Shown: positions 32,960-44,712, counted from the stretch's first letter. The stretch: DNA of 64,000 nucleotides from Sarcomyxa edulis (GCA_009761415.1 QUOL01000004.1:2453501-2517500), one strand, 5' to 3'. Notes: generated by a model from the sequence alone, not told the origin. Numbers and translations: made by a program.

Positions 32960-34477
32960 ATGTTCCCTGATCGACTGGACCAATTGACCCAGTCGAACAT
33001 TTGTCCTAGCAATGCAGAGTCTATCCAGTTCAAGAAGCTGGTCCACACAGAAAAGTTAATCATCGAGGATCTGAACTTCGAGCTCGAACAAGCCCAAGCC
33101 ACCGTCCAAAGACTTACGTCCATCATCTTGGCTCATTCCGGAACATTGAAACGTTACCAGCGCGCTCTTGCGCCCATTCGACGGGTACCAGAAGAACTCA
33201 TCCACGAAATATTTCTTCATGTGCAGGCGCCCGACAAAGATTTCCCTGACCCCCAGGCCCGTGGACGTCCTGACGCTCTTACACTCACCCAAACGTGTTC
33301 CTCTTGGAGACGAATCGCTATTGGCTGTCCTCAACTATGGAAATGCCTTTCCCTTTCGTTATTCTCTCAAGGTCCATTTAAAACAGTGGACCTCGCGCGA
33401 GAATGGCTGGTTCGAGCTAAAAATCTCCCTTTGTCTCTGCAACTGAAGTGTACTCCCGTCGTCCCCGTTTCTTCGAGCATCCCGGAGGAGCTGGTAGCTG
33501 TGGCAAAGGAATACTTCCCTCAATGTCGAATCCTTTCTCTCGCGCTATCTGAAAGCACAGCTGAGATTTACCGAAGGATGGGTCAGAAGTTTGTTCCACG
33601 TCTGGAATATCTGGATATCGACTTTAATATCGATAATTCCCGAGCGTTTCCCCCGATACGATTGTCTGCGCTCTCATTCGATATTGCACCGTGTCTCCGT
33701 GCTGTAAGCATTCTATCCACTGCGACCGGTGATCCCTTCAATCTGAATACGGTGGTCCTTCCTTGGGAGCAGTTAACCCACCTCGAACTTGGCTTCATAC
33801 ATTTTCCTTCTGGTGGCACCAAGACCCTCGAGCGCTGCATCAATCTCCAGGAATGCATCTTACACATATCCCATATTAGGAACCATTGGGATACCGCTTC
33901 CCCCTCGGTCATTTTTCTTCCGAAGCTTCGTAGCCTCAGGCTGAACACGAAGGACCTGGAGGCTTTGAAGAAGGCCTTCCGAATATTCACAGTCCCTGCC
34001 CTTGAAGCATTGGAAGTGGTTTCGCCAAATCATTGTTTCCGCGGAGAGTTCCCGCTGTCGGATTTCATGGATTTCCAGCGGCGTTCTGCTTTCTCATTGA
34101 AGGGATTCATCGTCATTAAAATGACTCTGAAATCAGATGACATATTCCGCATTATGCCTTCTCTTAGGGCACTGGCGTTGAACGATTGCCTTGAAGACGG
34201 CCCCCTGCTGAAGGCTTTTTGTCGCTCGTCCCTGGAAGAAACCCAGAAGATCCTTTGCATCCCGATGCTGGAAAATCTTTTGGTCATAGACGGGTCAGGA
34301 CATCGCGCATTCCGTGATTATATGGACGGGATGATTAAACACCAGTCAGGGTCCTCTTCTCATCCGTCGCGCTGGTGGGAGAGCTTTAGTCCTAGATTCA
34401 TGAGAGATTGGGACTTTAGGAACGGACTAAGTGGACGTGGCTTGAGATGCGATTCTGCTGAGTCTCGTTGGATGTAA
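32960..34477 (+). CDS. F-box/LRR-type protein 1
   Basis: Single-exon frame of 505 codons. The N-terminal helical segment (SNAESIQFKKLVHTEKLI, then a coiled coil-like FELEQAQATVQRL) precedes the F-box core LAPIRRVPEELIHEIFLHV (residues about 70-90). A TCSSWRRIAIGCPQLWKCLS block is typical of fungal F-box proteins. Leucine-rich repeat-like segments follow (LEYLDIDF, LPWEQLTHLELG, LPKLRSLRLN). F-box proteins link substrates to SCF ubiquitin ligases through Skp1. The C-terminus differs from the relatives: after SRWWES it does not continue with the usual PDTDL and RLRKV segments and ends in SRWM, so the tail may be truncated by a frameshift. Confidence 0.82.
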   Translation: MFPDRLDQLTQSNICPSNAESIQFKKLVHTEKLIIEDLNFELEQAQATVQRLTSIILAHSGTLKRYQRALAPIRRVPEELIHEIFLHVQAPDKDFPDPQARGRPDALTLTQTCSSWRRIAIGCPQLWKCLSLSLFSQGPFKTVDLAREWLVRAKNLPLSLQLKCTPVVPVSSSIPEELVAVAKEYFPQCRILSLALSESTAEIYRRMGQKFVPRLEYLDIDFNIDNSRAFPPIRLSALSFDIAPCLRAVSILSTATGDPFNLNTVVLPWEQLTHLELGFIHFPSGGTKTLERCINLQECILHISHIRNHWDTASPSVIFLPKLRSLRLNTKDLEALKKAFRIFTVPALEALEVVSPNHCFRGEFPLSDFMDFQRRSAFSLKGFIVIKMTLKSDDIFRIMPSLRALALNDCLEDGPLLKAFCRSSLEETQKILCIPMLENLLVIDGSGHRAFRDYMDGMIKHQSGSSSHPSRWWESFSPRFMRDWDFRNGLSGRGLRCDSAESRWM

Positions 34478-35003
34478 ATATTGTAGCTATCCATATGTAC
34501 TTCAAATTGGCATGCACCCGCTTGGTGGAGAACTGTGGCTACTAGATCTCTGCGACTCCATCTTGCCTGCCAGTCCTAGCTGAATTAGTGGGTTTTGAAG
34601 ATCTAGATATCATGTCAGTACATACAGTACTGTTGCAATGTTAATCCACGCGACGCGTTGAACACGTGGCGTGACCGGGCCTCAACTTGAGTCTTGAACT
34701 CTGCTTGAACTCAAATTTAAGCCACCACCTGCCACTGTCCGGTGTCCACTGCCATTAACAACCATCGCGACCCATCCCTACCCCTATTTCGCACTACAAA
34801 TCAAAACTTGACCTGCAATCCATCGTGTTGCACTCCGAGAATTGACGTTTTTAACGTTTTAACACGATCGAGACGTTCAAACCACAATATGACTTCGGGA
34901 GAAGAAAGGGAGGATATCAATCAGGTGTGTTTTAGCTCTTCAAGCTAAACAAACTTGTTTTTTCTTATACGAGTTACTCAATTGTATCGCGTTTGACTAG
35001 CAG
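34478..35003. other. Intergenic region
   Basis: About 525 bases between two F-box genes. A short frame starting at 34742 has no recognisable content; it may be an upstream exon or leader of the next gene. Confidence 0.4.
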
Positions 35004-36581
35004 ATGCCACGCCCCACCCTTCTGAATTTCCTCTCCGAGTCGAACTTTCCTCCCAATGAATCCGACTTCATTCAAATAACTCGGCTGATTTCAGCCAAAA
35101 CATCGCATCTTGCGGCATTGGACCAAGAACTCGCTGCTGCACGCGCCCTCGTCAAGCGCCTCGAGCTACAACGCTCTGAATGCGCCAACGAGATTCTCAA
35201 ATGCAAGGCAATCATCTCACCCATCCGTCGCGTGCCCCCCGAAATAATCCGAGAAATCTTCCTCCAAGTCTTCTTCGTCGAGCGTAGTTTCTACTCTTTC
35301 TGGAATCTAGCTCCTCGCTCGCGTAGAGCTCCTCTGTTGCTCGGGCAGATATGTTCCATTTGGCGGCAAGTATGCGTAGAGTTCCCAAAACTCTGGCAAC
35401 ACATTTCGATTTCGTTCGGTGACAGGAACCATGATCGTCTGATGGAATTAGCGAAGACTTTTCTGGATAGAGCTCAGGCTCTTCCTCTGTCTTTGATTGT
35501 GCGCCCCGGATCAAAGACGAGTGTGAATAATTTAGCCAAAATGATGAGTGTCTTGCTGCCATATTTCCCCAAGTGTAAACGACTCCATCTCCATCTATCC
35601 GCCGTGTTTATCCCTACACTTTCAACCACTCTCCACTCAATGCGTTTCCTCGAACACTTGGAGTTAACATTCACTAAAAGTCTCACTTTGAAACGCTTCG
35701 TCTGGACGACTATACTCACAGCATTTCAATACGCACCTTGCTTGAAAAGCGTGAAGCTTTTGTCCGATGACCCCATAGGGCAGAGCGATATTCAAAAGCT
35801 AAATCTCCCCTGGTCGCAGCTGACACATCTCGAAATCCAAGACTACGATCTCAATCCATGGGAGTTGATCTTATTCCCGCAATGCCTCAGTTTGGAACAG
35901 TGCACCTTGACTCTACGCCTTCAAGATCCCGATGGACTTCAAGATTTCGCAGTCGACCCACCAAGGACCATTCTCCCGCATCTACAAGATCTTCATTTGA
36001 TCAATAGATATATTCAAACTACGACGACGGATTTTCTAGACACTCTTACCGTCCCAAATCTGCGTACTTTGACCCTCGAGGGCGATGACGAGGAGGGTTA
36101 CGAAGAATTCCCGGAAGACCAATTCATGTCTCTCCAAGCTCGCTCGCATTTTGCCCTGACATCATTGTCAGTGGTGCTCTTATTTTTGGATTCCACATCC
36201 TTTTTTCGCACCATACCTTCCCTCGTTTCGCTTTCTGTCACAAGCTCTTTGTGTCCAGACGATATGATCCGAGCCCTCACGTACGCCCGAGAGGATTCCG
36301 ATCCATTGCTTCCTTGCCTTCAGGTGCTGATCATCGATCATATGGAGGATGACGATGACGTTGATAATTATCAACGCTTCGACTCAGAGGACGTCGTAGA
36401 CATGTTGGGATCGCGGTGGTGGCCTGACACTGATCTCCGCGTTCGACCGATTGCTCGTTTACGAAAAGTACGTGTGCAGGTGGAGGCCGGTGAGAGGTCT
36501 GACTCGCACTCGGAACTCGAAAGGCTTACAGCAAGGTGCAGGGAGGAGGGATTGGACATAGAAGTTTTATTCCTGGATTGA
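35004..36581 (+). CDS. F-box/LRR-type protein 2
   Basis: Single-exon frame of 525 codons, intact. It starts MPRPTLLNFLSESNFPPNE and has a predicted coiled coil (LDQELAAARALVKRLELQ). The F-box core ISPIRRVPPEIIREIFLQV lies at about residues 72-90, and ICSIWRQVCVEFPKLWQHIS follows it. Leucine-rich segments include LPWSQLTHLEIQDYDL, LPHLQDLHLI and VPNLRTLTLEG. The end has the family signature SRWWPDTDLRVRPIARLRKV and a short acidic tail. Closest relative in the window is the protein at 41058-42602. It is expected to act as a substrate receptor of an SCF ubiquitin ligase; the substrate is unknown. Confidence 0.87.
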   Translation: MPRPTLLNFLSESNFPPNESDFIQITRLISAKTSHLAALDQELAAARALVKRLELQRSECANEILKCKAIISPIRRVPPEIIREIFLQVFFVERSFYSFWNLAPRSRRAPLLLGQICSIWRQVCVEFPKLWQHISISFGDRNHDRLMELAKTFLDRAQALPLSLIVRPGSKTSVNNLAKMMSVLLPYFPKCKRLHLHLSAVFIPTLSTTLHSMRFLEHLELTFTKSLTLKRFVWTTILTAFQYAPCLKSVKLLSDDPIGQSDIQKLNLPWSQLTHLEIQDYDLNPWELILFPQCLSLEQCTLTLRLQDPDGLQDFAVDPPRTILPHLQDLHLINRYIQTTTTDFLDTLTVPNLRTLTLEGDDEEGYEEFPEDQFMSLQARSHFALTSLSVVLLFLDSTSFFRTIPSLVSLSVTSSLCPDDMIRALTYAREDSDPLLPCLQVLIIDHMEDDDDVDNYQRFDSEDVVDMLGSRWWPDTDLRVRPIARLRKVRVQVEAGERSDSHSELERLTARCREEGLDIEVLFLD

Positions 36582-36767
36582 ACCGAACATTCGTTCACTG
36601 GTAGCATCTACGTTCTATCTTCTGACTGGTTGACTTCACTTGGTACTATGTGAAGGCGTAGACGTACCTGGAAATGTATTTTACTAAAAATCAAACGGCA
36701 GATTCATGATAGTATTGAAGTATATGCTGCACGAGTAGACATGTACATCGACCAAGCCTACTCGGAG

Positions 36768-38092
36768 CTATCGTTTGATCCACTTCGGAACGGGCAGATG
36801 AACACCAAAGGTAAACAGTTGCAGTGAGAACGTGGTACCAACAACAATGCTGATTACGAGGGACGCCGTTTGTGAGCTGTTGTAAGAGAGCCGCCAAAGA
36901 CCTGCCATTGCCGTGCACGATGAAATGCATAAACACAGAGACGGCAATTTGGCGACAATGGCGAAGCATACGTGCGATCCGAAGACGTCCTTTATGCGGT
37001 GCTGGCGAGTGGTGAGTGGTCTTTAGCATACTGCAAAGACTATTGAGCCCGTAGACATACCTGAAACGGGTGATAATCACGATAGAAGAACAGAAACCAA
37101 GCCGAAAAGAAGACGCCTATCGTGCCAGGCATAGCACTCAGAGCCATGCTTTTTTGCACGAATGAGTCGACCGGGTGACCTGGAATGACGAGGACCGCCA
37201 TGTCCAGACTGAAAAACTGAGTTGAGTGTCTGAGATTGCTAGAACAGAGGCGAGATAAATACCTGGCGATTCCTACGAGCTGGCAAGGAGGTTGATATGT
37301 CACGTTTCGTCGATAATGACTATACGACTCTTACCATACCGCCGCAATAAATCCATTCTTTCTGCAGCCTGTCGTGAATGGCTTTACGAGCATCGTCAAC
37401 AGGAGAAGAAGTCTCAGTCAATTGAGGGTATATGGTGAAAAGACACAAAAGCCACCGCAGAGCTCGAACGACTCGTGCAGATCTCTCATGTTCCTGTTCT
37501 GGTATTTGAGTGACATCTATACGAGGTGTTGTGGTATATTGCGCGGGAAATAATGAGGTTCCGTCATCGCAAGAGAAGGGCGTGAACGGACTCGAAAGGA
37601 GACGACTGTGTCGAGAATGACGAGCGGATTGAGGGGTAGCTATTGTAGTCGGAGGAGTTAGTGGATAGCTGTACAGAGTATCAGCAAGTCTTGGAGAAGT
37701 CACAGAGGTTTCAGGAGCAGAGAGTATGAATCCTGCAGGCGACTGGGGCTCGAGGGTGTACTCATCTTCTGCAAAGATCTAATATTAAGCTAAGGTCAAG
37801 AAATGATGATGCAGCACGACATACCCTGAGGATCATCACTGAAGCATAGCATGCTTTGCAGTATAGGCTCTGGAGGAGCTGGAAACAATGTCTGGCAGTA
37901 CTGTTCCGCCGATGGCTTCTGCGAACACTTGTCAGACGCGTTGTTCGATGTGCCCCTACGAAGTCACTCATGAGAGTCATGTCATTTACTGGACCTTCGA
38001 TGAAACTCTTACGAGATGACCGTTGGTTCTTCGTTGCGACGTGCAGCAATCGAAGAGGGCCTGCCTTGTCTTTGCAAGGGCTCATCGTGCAT
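36768..38092 (-). CDS. Predicted membrane protein of unknown function (approximate ends)
   Basis: Several exons on the minus strand. The 5' part seems to begin MHDEPLQRQGRPSSIAARR (38092), but the join to the next exon is uncertain. Next come EQYCQTLFPAPPEP and MLCFSDDPQ, joined to IFAEDEYTLEPQSPAGF, then a Ser/Thr/Pro-rich region (YPLTPPTTIATPQSARHSR). A segment with RVVRALRWLLCLFTIYPQL and DRLQKEWIYCGGM is followed by hydrophobic exons: DMAVLVIPGHPVD, AMPGTIGVFFSAWFLFFY, IVAKLPSLCLCISSCTAMAG and LVISIVVGTTFSLQLFTFGV, ending KWIKR. Two to four membrane helices are likely. I do not recognise the family. The arrangement, a proline-rich cytosolic domain then helices, is seen in many uncharacterised fungal proteins. 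Confidence 0.55.
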
Positions 38093-39601
38093 AATATCGA
38101 GTGGAGGGGTTGCATTACCTACAGATATCCGAGGTCATGAGATCTCAAAAAAGACGAGGAAAATGGGAGACGACGTTACCGTTTGATCTACGTGATGTAT
38201 TAGTTTCGACGCCAAAATATGATACTGTCGAGACATACCGAGGATGAATGATGTCTGTAAGTCCTAACGCGTTAGACATCGAATGATGTCTGATCAACAC
38301 AGACGCGAGATCGCTTTATAGCAGGCTCTCCCGTCATCTCTTAGCTACACGCCCGACTTTCAACAAAGAGCAGGGGTTGACAGCCAAGATCGGTCTCCAA
38401 GTGATACGTATGTACTTTGTCTCTGGATAGACCATTTGACGATAGGCGCCTCGAGGAGAATGGATGGGAATAACAACGCTTGCCGACTGTCAAAGCTCTT
38501 GCTACTGGCATCACGGTCCGTGCGAGCACAGGGAGAGCGAGAGACCATGGACTTGTGTTTTATATCACCTTGTTCTACTTCGACGTTTCTTGAGGAACTC
38601 CTGACTCGACATCGGCTGAGGTTATGACAGGCACCATTTTGGCACCATTGTACTTTTGAGACCTTGGGTGCCTGGGTCTGAAGTCTAGGGTCCCTCAGCA
38701 ATAGCAGAGGACCTAGATGATATATGAGAAGTGCGTAAGTGGATTGGGGTGTCCGGCCGAGCCCTGGACATAAAAATGGAGGGTTGTGGAGATAGCGAAT
38801 GAAGGAAAGACGCGCCTGCTCGAATTCGAACTTCCGAGACTAAAATTGGAACTCAGGTCCTGCCAGTCACGCGCACGGTGGACTTCTAAGACTGTCCTCG
38901 ACGGCGACCCTACATCCCAACTTCAATCTTCACAGCAGTATAAAGACACAAGATCACCTCGTCTATAACTTAAGAATCTATATTCCTCGTCTGCAGCATG
39001 TTCTCCTCTCTGAGTGATGATATACAAGTCGTCAGATAGCGCACTTTATGGATCATATCCTTATAGCCCGAATACTCGAATCAGGTTAGAAAGAGCCTCG
39101 TACCTTCCTATATGACTTTGATCAGATATTGACGCTAATTTATCCCCCTAGTATCTCTCCTAGTGGAACACTCACCCGGACCCGGGTATGACACCCATTT
39201 GGCAGTACTGATGTACGCCTCTGCTTCGAAACGCTTGACTGAGTATATTTGTGGCACTTCGAAGAACCTAGAACTATGCAGCGGTAATTGGAAAGCGCGT
39301 CAGTGTATGTACCGTTTCTTCTTCTACAATGAAATTGACTGATATTGATTTCCAGAGAGCTTCAGGATACTGATCTGCCCATTCCTGAAAGGTGAAACAT
39401 AGCCATGTTTCAGGATGTGGCTCTTCATTACTCATGAGCGTTGGATTGCATTCTAGTCTGTCATTCGGCTGAGCACATCGTACTGTCTCCAATGGGTGAC
39501 CTCTCGCGCCACTACACAGGACCTATTGAATTGCGTATGCGCCTCCAAGGGAATATACCTGTGGCCACCCCTGGGCAAGACCGTTAGGACTGACGCCGCT
39601 G
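38093..39601. other. Gene-poor region
   Basis: About 1.5 kb between the membrane-protein gene and the ABM-like gene. No coding region could be supported on either strand. Confidence 0.45.
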
Positions 39602-39609
39602 TATATAAG
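39602..39609 (+). promoter_or_regulatory. Possible TATA box of the ABM-like gene
   Basis: TATATAAG lies about 39 nt upstream of the start codon at 39648. This is a plausible core promoter by position only. Confidence 0.4.
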
Positions 39610-39647
39610 ACCGTACATCTGTTAGGGTTACAATCATCTGCTCCGCC

Positions 39648-40553
39648 ATGAAGTTCAATAGTGAGTTCATCCCAATTTTCTGGCATCCAATCCAAGTATT
39701 GACCTCTGTCTAGCGCCTTTCATTCTCGGATCCCTCCTTTCTGCCGTGAATGTATGTCTAGCGGCACCATCAGAACAACGCAGTGCTGCGACTCCATACA
39801 CGTTGGTCGAACTGGTGTCGTTTCCCTCATCTCCGGCTTTCCTTGCGAATCAGAGCATTTTAAATGGGCCGCTCGATGAACTGAAGAAGATCGAAGGATA
39901 TGTTATCGAGTGAGTATACATCTTATGGTTGGATGCCACACTTAATTTATTGGCCCTTGACGCGATGTATAGCACCTACTATGGCGTCCAGATCGAGGAT
40001 GGTCAAACTGGATACGTTCTTGCTGGTAAGTCGCCACACTGTACCTGAATTTACTGAGTGACCAACACGTCGTAGTCTGGAAGGACAAATATCCCATGGA
40101 AAGAGAGCCCGCGTCAGCTTTGAAAAAGCTCATCGCGTCTGCTGCATCAGGCGACATTGATGTCCAACATGTCAAACCCAACGGAGATCCGAGTCAAGTC
40201 TTCACAGCTCCCGCTACAGAGTTGACGACTCTGAACTTGCTTCCCGGGAAGACCGAGGCGGAACTGGCTCCTCTCCTTGAACAGCTTCGCGTGATGTTGG
40301 ATGACGTTACCGGGCAATACGGACACAGTCATTGGGGGCCTGTCGTTGAGATCCCCGGAGAATTCAGGAACTTCGTCGGTTGGGCGAGCGTTCAGGTAAT
40401 TTAACCTTTATCTGTTCTTGGGAAGAATAATATTTATACGACATGCAGGCACATACCGACTTGACATCGACGCCCGCCTTCCAGGCGCAATTCGCAAAGA
40501 TACAGGAAATCATCGCGGGTGTTGCGAGACATGCTCATCTTACCAAGTATTAG
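39648..40553 (+). CDS. Small secreted ABM-like protein
   Basis: Exon 1 (39648-39660) holds only MKFN plus one base. After a 53-nt intron, exon 2 continues with a signal-peptide-like stretch (PFILGSLLSAVNVCLA). Then come TLVELVSFPSSPAFL and GPLDELKKIEGYVIE, next YYGVQIEDGQTGYVLA, a block with LAPLLEQLRVMLDDVTG, and a last exon AHTDLTSTPAFQAQFAKIQE ending HLTKY. Two halves each resemble a short beta-alpha-beta unit of the dimeric alpha/beta barrel (ABM) fold used by small monooxygenases and stress-response proteins. No catalytic residues can be assigned with confidence. Five exons with short introns. Secretion is inferred from the N-terminus. Confidence 0.7.
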
Positions 40554-41057
40554 TCCCTTTCCTCTTCTTCCTTATATTCACTGATTATAGGACGGTTTCA
40601 TAATAATAATAATGGATATGCCTAACTAAGTCCTTCGCGAAGATGGTCACGACTTTTGAAGGAGTCGAGGTCGAAATACTATATGATTATACAATTGTCA
40701 GGAAACCTGCGCCCTTGGCCCGGCTCAAAATATTGATGGACTTCGACACGATTGAGTGAAACGGTATGCCGAGCTCATGTATGCCGAGCGCAAAAATTGA
40801 GTAGAGGGGTCGAGTACGCGTTTGGCACGCGTCTTGAACCTCGAACACGTGACTAGAACCCGTCACTATGTCACAGTTGACCGGAAAACTTTCACCCAAC
40901 TTCGTCACTTGCATCAAACACTTTGGAGTCGACTTGTTCCAGGATTACAAGATCAACTACTTCGGGGCTACAAACCATATAGACTGTGGAGACAAAGAAA
41001 TAGTACGTCTCAGCTGATACCTCTATTCTTTATTTGTCAAACTGTGCTGGCACTTAG
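40554..41057. other. Intergenic region
   Basis: About 500 bases between the ABM-like gene and the third F-box gene. No gene was recognised. Confidence 0.4.
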
Positions 41058-42602
41058 ATGATAGCTGCCAACCGATTGAAATTTCTTTCCGAGTCGAACG
41101 CTCCTCCTACTGAATACGAGTCTATGCAAGTAGCTGAGATGGTCTCAGAAGAAGAGTCGCGTTTCGAGGAATTAGACCGCGAACTCATCGCTGCACGCGC
41201 GATTTTCGAACGACTCGAATCACAACACTCCATATGTAGCAGGAACCTTGACATGCACAGGCCTATTCTCTCGCCTATCCGGCGTGTACCCCCTGAAATT
41301 GTGCGGGAGATATTTCTCCACGTTGTGGATCTCGAGCTCGAGAGCCCCTCCTATGGCTCTTTGAAGGCTCCGCTGTTACTTGGGCAGATTTCCTGTGTCT
41401 GGAGACAAATCGCATTGGAGTTTCCAAACCTCTGGACACATGTGTTGATCTCGTTCAATGACAAGAATTACAAACGCATGATGATTCAAGCGAAGGTGTG
41501 GCTGGATCGAGCAAAGGTTCTTCCTCTGTCTCTGACCATATGCCCTACAGCAGAGACCACCGTGAACCATTTGTCGAAGATGATGCAAGTGTTAAATCCA
41601 TATCTCCCGCAATGCAAACGACTCTTCATGGACCTCGTTTATTATTCTCTCCCTGCCCTTTCGACGATCCGCTGCACACTGCCCCTTCTCGAACATCTGG
41701 AATTAAAACTCACGTTCCTGGCTGTTAATTTTGGGGGTACTTATGTCCTCAAACTTTTCGACGATGCGCCTCGCTTGAAACGCGTAGAGTTTTTGTCCTC
41801 TCATCCCGCACGGCAGACACAAATCCGCAACCTCAATCTCCCATGGTCACAATTGACGCATCTAGAAATGCGAGATTACCTCTATGAACCACGGTATCCA
41901 TTTATATTCTCGCAATGCGTCAATCTAGAACATTGTACCTTACACCCTCGGACCCTATCCACAACCCGTAGAACCAACGCATCAAAGACCGTCCTCCCGT
42001 ATCTGCGGGATCTGCACTTGATTGATCAAGCCCGTCCATCGTTAACCGAAAATGTTGTCGATACTCTCACTCTCCCCGCTCTACGAGCTTTCTCTTATAC
42101 TGGTCGTAGCCAGTATTACGACTTTCCGATGGACCGCTTCATGGATCTTCATGCTCGTTCATATTTTGATCTAGCATCCTTATCAATCACCTCATTATCC
42201 CTCGAATCAGTGGACTTTGTGACTCTGTTTCGCATCATGCCCTCTCTTGTCTCACTTGTTCTCCGAAGTTGCGCATGTCCACATAGTATCATCGAAGCTC
42301 TCACGTATACGGAAGGAGATTCGGACTTATTACTGCCTTCTCTCCAGGAACTGATCGTCGGGTATAACGACGACTTCATCCTACCCTGCCCGCTCTTCGA
42401 ACCAAAGAACGTCGCAGATATGGTGGGATCGCGCTGGTGGCCAGACACCGATCTCTTCTTACGACGACCAGTGGCTCGCTTACGAAAGGTGGAGGTGTTG
42501 GTGGACGGGTGGTCGTCCGACTGCGAATCGGTCGCCGAGCAAGTCAATAGGTATCGGGAGGAGGGCTTAGATGTGAAGGTTTCGGAGATCAAAGATATTT
42601 GA
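41058..42602 (+). CDS. F-box/LRR-type protein 3
   Basis: Single-exon frame of 514 codons, intact. It starts MIAANRLKFLSESNAPPTE, then the coiled coil-like RELIAARAIFERLESQ and the F-box core LSPIRRVPPEIVREIFLHV (about residues 71-89). The block ISCVWRQIALEFPNLWTHVL follows. Leucine-rich segments include LPWSQLTHLEMRDYLYEP and LPYLRDLHLIDQ. The C-terminal signature GSRWWPDTDLF with VARLRKVEVLVDG is preserved. Most similar to the protein at 35004-36581, so the two probably arose by local duplication. Putative SCF substrate receptor. Confidence 0.87.
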   Translation: MIAANRLKFLSESNAPPTEYESMQVAEMVSEEESRFEELDRELIAARAIFERLESQHSICSRNLDMHRPILSPIRRVPPEIVREIFLHVVDLELESPSYGSLKAPLLLGQISCVWRQIALEFPNLWTHVLISFNDKNYKRMMIQAKVWLDRAKVLPLSLTICPTAETTVNHLSKMMQVLNPYLPQCKRLFMDLVYYSLPALSTIRCTLPLLEHLELKLTFLAVNFGGTYVLKLFDDAPRLKRVEFLSSHPARQTQIRNLNLPWSQLTHLEMRDYLYEPRYPFIFSQCVNLEHCTLHPRTLSTTRRTNASKTVLPYLRDLHLIDQARPSLTENVVDTLTLPALRAFSYTGRSQYYDFPMDRFMDLHARSYFDLASLSITSLSLESVDFVTLFRIMPSLVSLVLRSCACPHSIIEALTYTEGDSDLLLPSLQELIVGYNDDFILPCPLFEPKNVADMVGSRWWPDTDLFLRRPVARLRKVEVLVDGWSSDCESVAEQVNRYREEGLDVKVSEIKDI

Positions 42603-43398
42603 TGCTCAGATGGACCCTGGTTTTTATTCAATATCTTTGAGTGGCAACGCTCAGGTTTCTGTTCATCTTTTTGGTTTGAAGTTCATTCGCGTGTACGGGA
42701 AGTCCGAGCTGCTAAGCACATCCTACGAGTCAAGCTTCAAGTCTGAGTCAGACCAGAATCTCGGGTCTTGAGATCGGTTATCTACGTGGCCCGATAGTCT
42801 ACTCTTCGGAGAGTATGCAAATTGCAAAAACAAAGTCTGGTAGAAGCAACGAAAGAACGTGATAAATAGTTCGAGAGCTTCGAGGTACGGTACTCGATCG
42901 ATCGTGCACGTGCTAGATTCTGACTCCGCCCCGACGCGTCAATATTGAAACGGCCTCTCATACTCAGTCTGACTTTGGAGGGAAATAGCTACGAAGATGA
43001 CTCCACTGAGACCTGAGTGAGGCACGACGCACGACGCACGACCCATGGAGTCGGAGGAGCACAACGACGTTCTCCAAGGTGAATGACCCCAGGCTCTCCT
43101 CGGTTGGGGCCATCGTCAGAATGGCGTTATCGTATACATCGAGCACCAGAACGCGACACGAGAAATCATCTATATTGTGGGTGAGCTGGGAGTGGGGATA
43201 TGCTGATATAAATATTAAAAGCGGAAGGTGAGGAGGCACAGGAGGGTCATCTATACGTATCGTATGGAATGCGAGAGACCAGACGATTGTCGTGATGCAG
43301 CGAAAAAAAAGTTAAAAAAAAGAAAAATATAATAAATCACGACAATTAGGGTAGATTGTCTACGTGTCCATCCATGCAAAGCAAATTCAAGAAAACAT
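42603..43398. other. Convergent intergenic region
   Basis: About 800 bases between F-box gene 3 and cytochrome c, which point toward each other. It includes a run of CACGACG repeats near 43021-43042 and A-rich tracts near 43300-43330. No gene was recognised. Confidence 0.45.
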
Positions 43399-43967
43399 TT
43401 AAGCAGTCTGGGAAACATAGCAGCGTGTTAGTCAATGACAGTGAATGTAGGAAAACACAAGGGGCGTACCGATTCTTTCAGGTAGGTAACAAGGTCGTTT
43501 CTGTCTTTCTCCTTCTTCAGTCCAGCGAAAGCCATCTTTGTACCTGGAATGTACTGCAATGACGAGTTAGGTGGAGTGGTGACACGAAAGTGGATGACGG
43601 CGTACCTTTTTGGGGTTCTCTAGGTATTCGAACAGTGTCTGCTCTTCCCAGACGACACCCTTGTTGACGTTGGCAGCAGTGTATGAGTATCCAGCGCCTT
43701 GACCACTCTTCCGGCCGAAGATACTATGAAGGTCGAAAAGTGAGAAGAGTCCGAGATACGTCTAGTGAGCTGGGTGCTCACCCGTGAAGATTAGGGCCGA
43801 CTTTGTTAGGCTCTCCTGCACCAACGGTATGGCACTGGGCACATCTTGTCTTGAAAAGACTAGCACCCTTTCCAGCGTCACCTAAAAACGCCCAGCGAAA
43901 GCACACGTCAGTCGGTGATCCAGACGCGTCGTTGATATAGGATATACACACCAGGAGCAAAAGGCAT
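43399..43967 (-). CDS. Cytochrome c
   Basis: Mobile electron carrier of the mitochondrial intermembrane space, between complexes III and IV. The short first exon MPFAPG is followed after an intron by [20 protein letters not shown], giving the covalent haem-attachment motif CAQCH and its axial His. Then come [41 protein letters not shown], and [12 protein letters not shown], which carries the axial Met in the GTKM motif. The gene continues with [16 protein letters not shown], and a last exon contributes only Thr-Ala and the stop. Length and motifs match fungal cytochrome c. There are five exons; the terminal coding part is just nine bases including the stop codon. Confidence 0.93.
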
Positions 43968-44712
43968 TTGTATAAAGTAGATTCGTGAAGGGGAGGTAGG
44001 TTTATGTGGAAAAAATACAAGGGCGGACGAGGAGGATGGACGAGGAGGATGGATGCTGTTTTCAAAAAAATATGCTTTTGAGCCTTTCCCGGGGACCTCG
44101 CGTGGGGTAGCCGGTTTCTTCCGGGAGCCAATCGGATCACAACAATTATGTTCCCCGGGATCGCCGGGCGTGCGGGCCAGAAAGAGGAACCATCGGCGTC
44201 ACCTCGGCGACCGGCCACTGGCCAATTGCAGTGGCACGAAATAATATGACGGGAAGTTGGTTTTGTATACTTATTACAGGTCTTGGCCAGTCGTCGACGG
44301 AGGAGGTAGTGCGGTTGTTGAGTTGAACCACCGCGGCGATACCACGCAGGAGTCGGAGTTCACGCGGTCAAAATAACGAGACTGTTGGCTGCTACAGTCC
44401 AGTCATATTAATATTGCGATCTCGCCGACGCAAAAGCCGAGGTAAAAAAGACTCCAGGTACTAGGTAGCAGGTCAGATACGCTACAAGGCCTCGGACTAC
44501 GACTAGATACGGACTGGAACTGACGGGCTTGCAGCTTGACAAACTTGAAGCCGGCGCATCACCTTCTCGCTCACGGTCTAGATATATCACGCACATCACA
44601 ACATCTTGGACGAGCCGTATGGAGGACGGCGTATTGCGGCGGTCTAGAGAACTCAGGCAAAGTTCGACCCCAAGGTCTCTACTTTCTTAGATCTCGAATT
44701 CTCGAATTTGAC
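43968..44712. other. Intergenic region upstream of cytochrome c
   Basis: About 745 bases. A direct repeat of GGACGAGGAGGATGG occurs near 44023-44052. The rest is GC-richer than the surroundings and probably holds the cytochrome c promoter and the 3' region of the next F-box gene. No gene was recognised. Confidence 0.45.
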
